Below, one piece after another: positions 62,717-64,000 of a stretch of 64,000 nucleotides of DNA. The DNA comes from Saccharothrix tamanrassetensis. Its GTDB lineage: Bacteria; Actinomycetota; Actinomycetes; Mycobacteriales; Pseudonocardiaceae. Position numbers and translations under genes: made by a program. The stretch spans positions 310,001 through 374,000 of the forward strand of contig NZ_JACHJN010000006.1 of NCBI RefSeq assembly GCF_014203665.1, read 5' to 3'. The stretch's first letter is position 1. Every line of letters begins with the position of its first letter. The notes below the pieces were generated by a model. The model did not search any database. It worked only from the letters and a program-made list of their open reading frames with translations, and had not been told where the DNA came from.

Positions 62717-64000
62717 GATTCCTACGACGTGGTTGTGGTCGGCGGCGGGCACAACGCCCTGGTCGCGGCGGCGTACCTGGCTCGCGCCGGGCGTTCGGTG
62801 CTGGTGCTGGAGAAGCTCGACCACCCCGGTGGCGCGGCGGTCGGCGAGCAGGTGTTCCCCGGGGTGCCCGCGCGGCTGTCGCGCTACTCGTACCTGGTGA
62901 GCCTGCTGCCGGACCGGATCGTCGGCGACCTGGGGCTGAAGGTGTCGCTGAAGTCACGTGCCGCGTCCTCGTACACGCCCGCCGGGAACCTGCTGGTCGA
63001 ACGCACGCCGGGGCCGGCCACCGCCGAGTCGTTCCGCGCGCTGACCGGCTCGGACGCCGAGTTCGAGCGGTGGCGGCGCTGGTACGCCGACCTGGAGGTG
63101 CTGGCGCAGGCGCTGTCACCGACGTTGTTGGAGCCGCTGCTGCCCCGCGAGCACGCCCGCATCCGGGTCGACGCGGTGGCGCGGGCACGGCTGTGGGAGC
63201 AGGTGTTCGAACGCCCACTGGGCGTGACGCTGGAGGAGCTGTTCGCCGACGACGTCGTGCGCGGTGTGGTCGCGACGGACGGGCTGATCGGCACCCACAC
63301 GTCGTTGCACGACCTCAAGGCCAACCGGTGCTTCCTGTACCACGTGATCGGCAACGGCACGGGGGAGTGGAAGGTGCCGGTCGGCGGCATGGGCGCGGTG
63401 ACGGCCGAACTCGTCCGGGCGGCTCGCGAAGCCGGGGCGGAGATCGTCACCGGCGCCGAGGTGTCCCGGGTGGACGTTGACGGCACCAACGCGGAAGTGG
63501 AGTTCGACGGGCGGACCGTGGGCGCGCGGTTCGTGCTGTCCGGTGTGGCCCCCCGGGTGCTGGACGCGTTGCGCGGCAAGGAAAGCCGGCCGGTCGCCGA
63601 AGGGTGTCAGGTCAAGGTGAACATGCTGCTGCGACGGCTGCCGAAGGTGCGCGGCGGGGTGGACCCGAAGCTCGCGTTCGCGGGCACGCTGCACCTGGAC
63701 GAGTCCTACTCGCAGTTGGAAACCGCCTACCGGGAGAGCGCGGCGGGCGAGGTGCCGTCCGTGCTGCCCGCCGAGATGTACTGCCACACCCTGACCGACC
63801 CGTCGATCCTGGCCCCGGAGCTGGTCGAGAAGGGGTGGCACACCTTGACCCTGTTCGGCCTGCACACCCCGGCGGCGCTGTTCGAGGGCCACGACGGGCT
63901 GCGCGACCAGTTGGTCGGCCGCTACCTCAAGGCGTTGGACGAACACCTGGACGAGCCCATCGAGGAGTGCCTGGCGACGGACGCGGACGGCAAGCCGTGC
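62714..64000 (+). CDS. FAD-dependent oxidoreductase, CrtI/phytoene-desaturase-like (partial)
   Basis: First 429 residues of a flavoprotein; the 3' end lies beyond the window. N-terminal dinucleotide-binding motif VVVVGGGHNALVAAAYLARAG (residues 5-25) and ELEKLDHPGGAAV-type FAD loop; mid-chain VPVGGMGAVTAELVRAAREAGAEIVTGAEV is the CrtI-like second FAD strand. Members include phytoene desaturases and NAD(P)/FAD-dependent oxidoreductases of unknown substrate. No other carotenoid gene is near. Confidence 0.88.
   Translation, partial: MDSYDVVVVGGGHNALVAAAYLARAGRSVLVLEKLDHPGGAAVGEQVFPGVPARLSRYSYLVSLLPDRIVGDLGLKVSLKSRAASSYTPAGNLLVERTPGPATAESFRALTGSDAEFERWRRWYADLEVLAQALSPTLLEPLLPREHARIRVDAVARARLWEQVFERPLGVTLEELFADDVVRGVVATDGLIGTHTSLHDLKANRCFLYHVIGNGTGEWKVPVGGMGAVTAELVRAAREAGAEIVTGAEVSRVDVDGTNAEVEFDGRTVGARFVLSGVAPRVLDALRGKESRPVAEGCQVKVNMLLRRLPKVRGGVDPKLAFAGTLHLDESYSQLETAYRESAAGEVPSVLPAEMYCHTLTDPSILAPELVEKGWHTLTLFGLHTPAALFEGHDGLRDQLVGRYLKALDEHLDEPIEECLATDADGKPC

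Overview
This window is chromosomal DNA from a high-GC actinomycete, most likely a filamentous Pseudonocardiaceae-type organism (Saccharothrix/Lentzea/Actinosynnema-like). Evidence: strong GC bias at third codon positions, many GTG starts and leaderless promoters, mycothiol-dependent enzyme families, a CtaJ-type cytochrome oxidase subunit, and a core gene order matching the M. tuberculosis Rv2477c-Rv2457c block (ettA, gdh, thioesterase, hypothetical, alpha-glucosidase, glbO, pepN, Rv2466c-like DsbA, rpiB, nei2, tig, clpP1, clpP2, clpX). That synteny is recalled from knowledge of the families, not computed.

Layout. 1-12.2 kb: end of ettA, a giant proline-rich TPR protein, NAD-dependent glutamate dehydrogenase, a LacI-HTH/winged-helix fusion, a thioesterase and a conserved hypothetical. 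12.3-17.9 kb (minus strand): GH13 glucosidase, truncated haemoglobin, MscS channel, prolyl oligopeptidase, with a 145-bp imperfect palindrome between haemoglobin and MscS. 18.0-21.8 kb: HNH nuclease, an unusual protein made of about 31 copies of an octapeptide D-S-V-R-I-T-x-x, an MFS exporter, ctaJ and a DUF5130-like gene. 21.9-32.9 kb: pepN, DsbA-like nitroreductase, aldehyde dehydrogenase, a STAND/LuxR regulator, DUF429 and ComB-like genes, rpiB, a hypothetical and nei2. 33.0-36.3 kb: a type VII secretion toxin module (YbaB-like, EspC-like, toxin with a PD-(D/E)xK C-terminus, pentapeptide-repeat putative immunity protein). 36.4-40.3 kb: a membrane protein, Eis, a maleylpyruvate isomerase-like enzyme, HIT, a tiny membrane protein and a frameshifted VOC gene.

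40,359-50,792 is an actinomycete integrative and conjugative element (AICE) inserted in the 3' half of tRNA-Gly(TCC), bounded by 43-bp identical att repeats. It carries a tyrosine integrase, Xis, a RepSA-type initiator, an FtsK/Tra translocase, a Pra-type activator, XRE/NUDIX/HD genes and an AT-richer cargo pair (unknown cytosolic protein plus a 3-4-TM protein) that could be an undescribed defence or fitness module.

50.7-64 kb: tRNA-Gly, tRNA-Pro, a LysR regulator, a 1.5-kb stretch with no convincing gene, then tig-clpP1-clpP2-clpX (chaperone and Clp protease), two alpha/beta hydrolases, and a formate/oxalate-flavoured group (CoA-transferase, fdhD, OFA-type MFS transporter with its small subunit). 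A FAD-dependent CrtI-like oxidoreductase runs off the window.

The most unusual items are the octapeptide-repeat protein (18,665-19,579), the type VII toxin/pentapeptide immunity pair, the low-GC AICE cargo pair and the LacI-HTH fusion.
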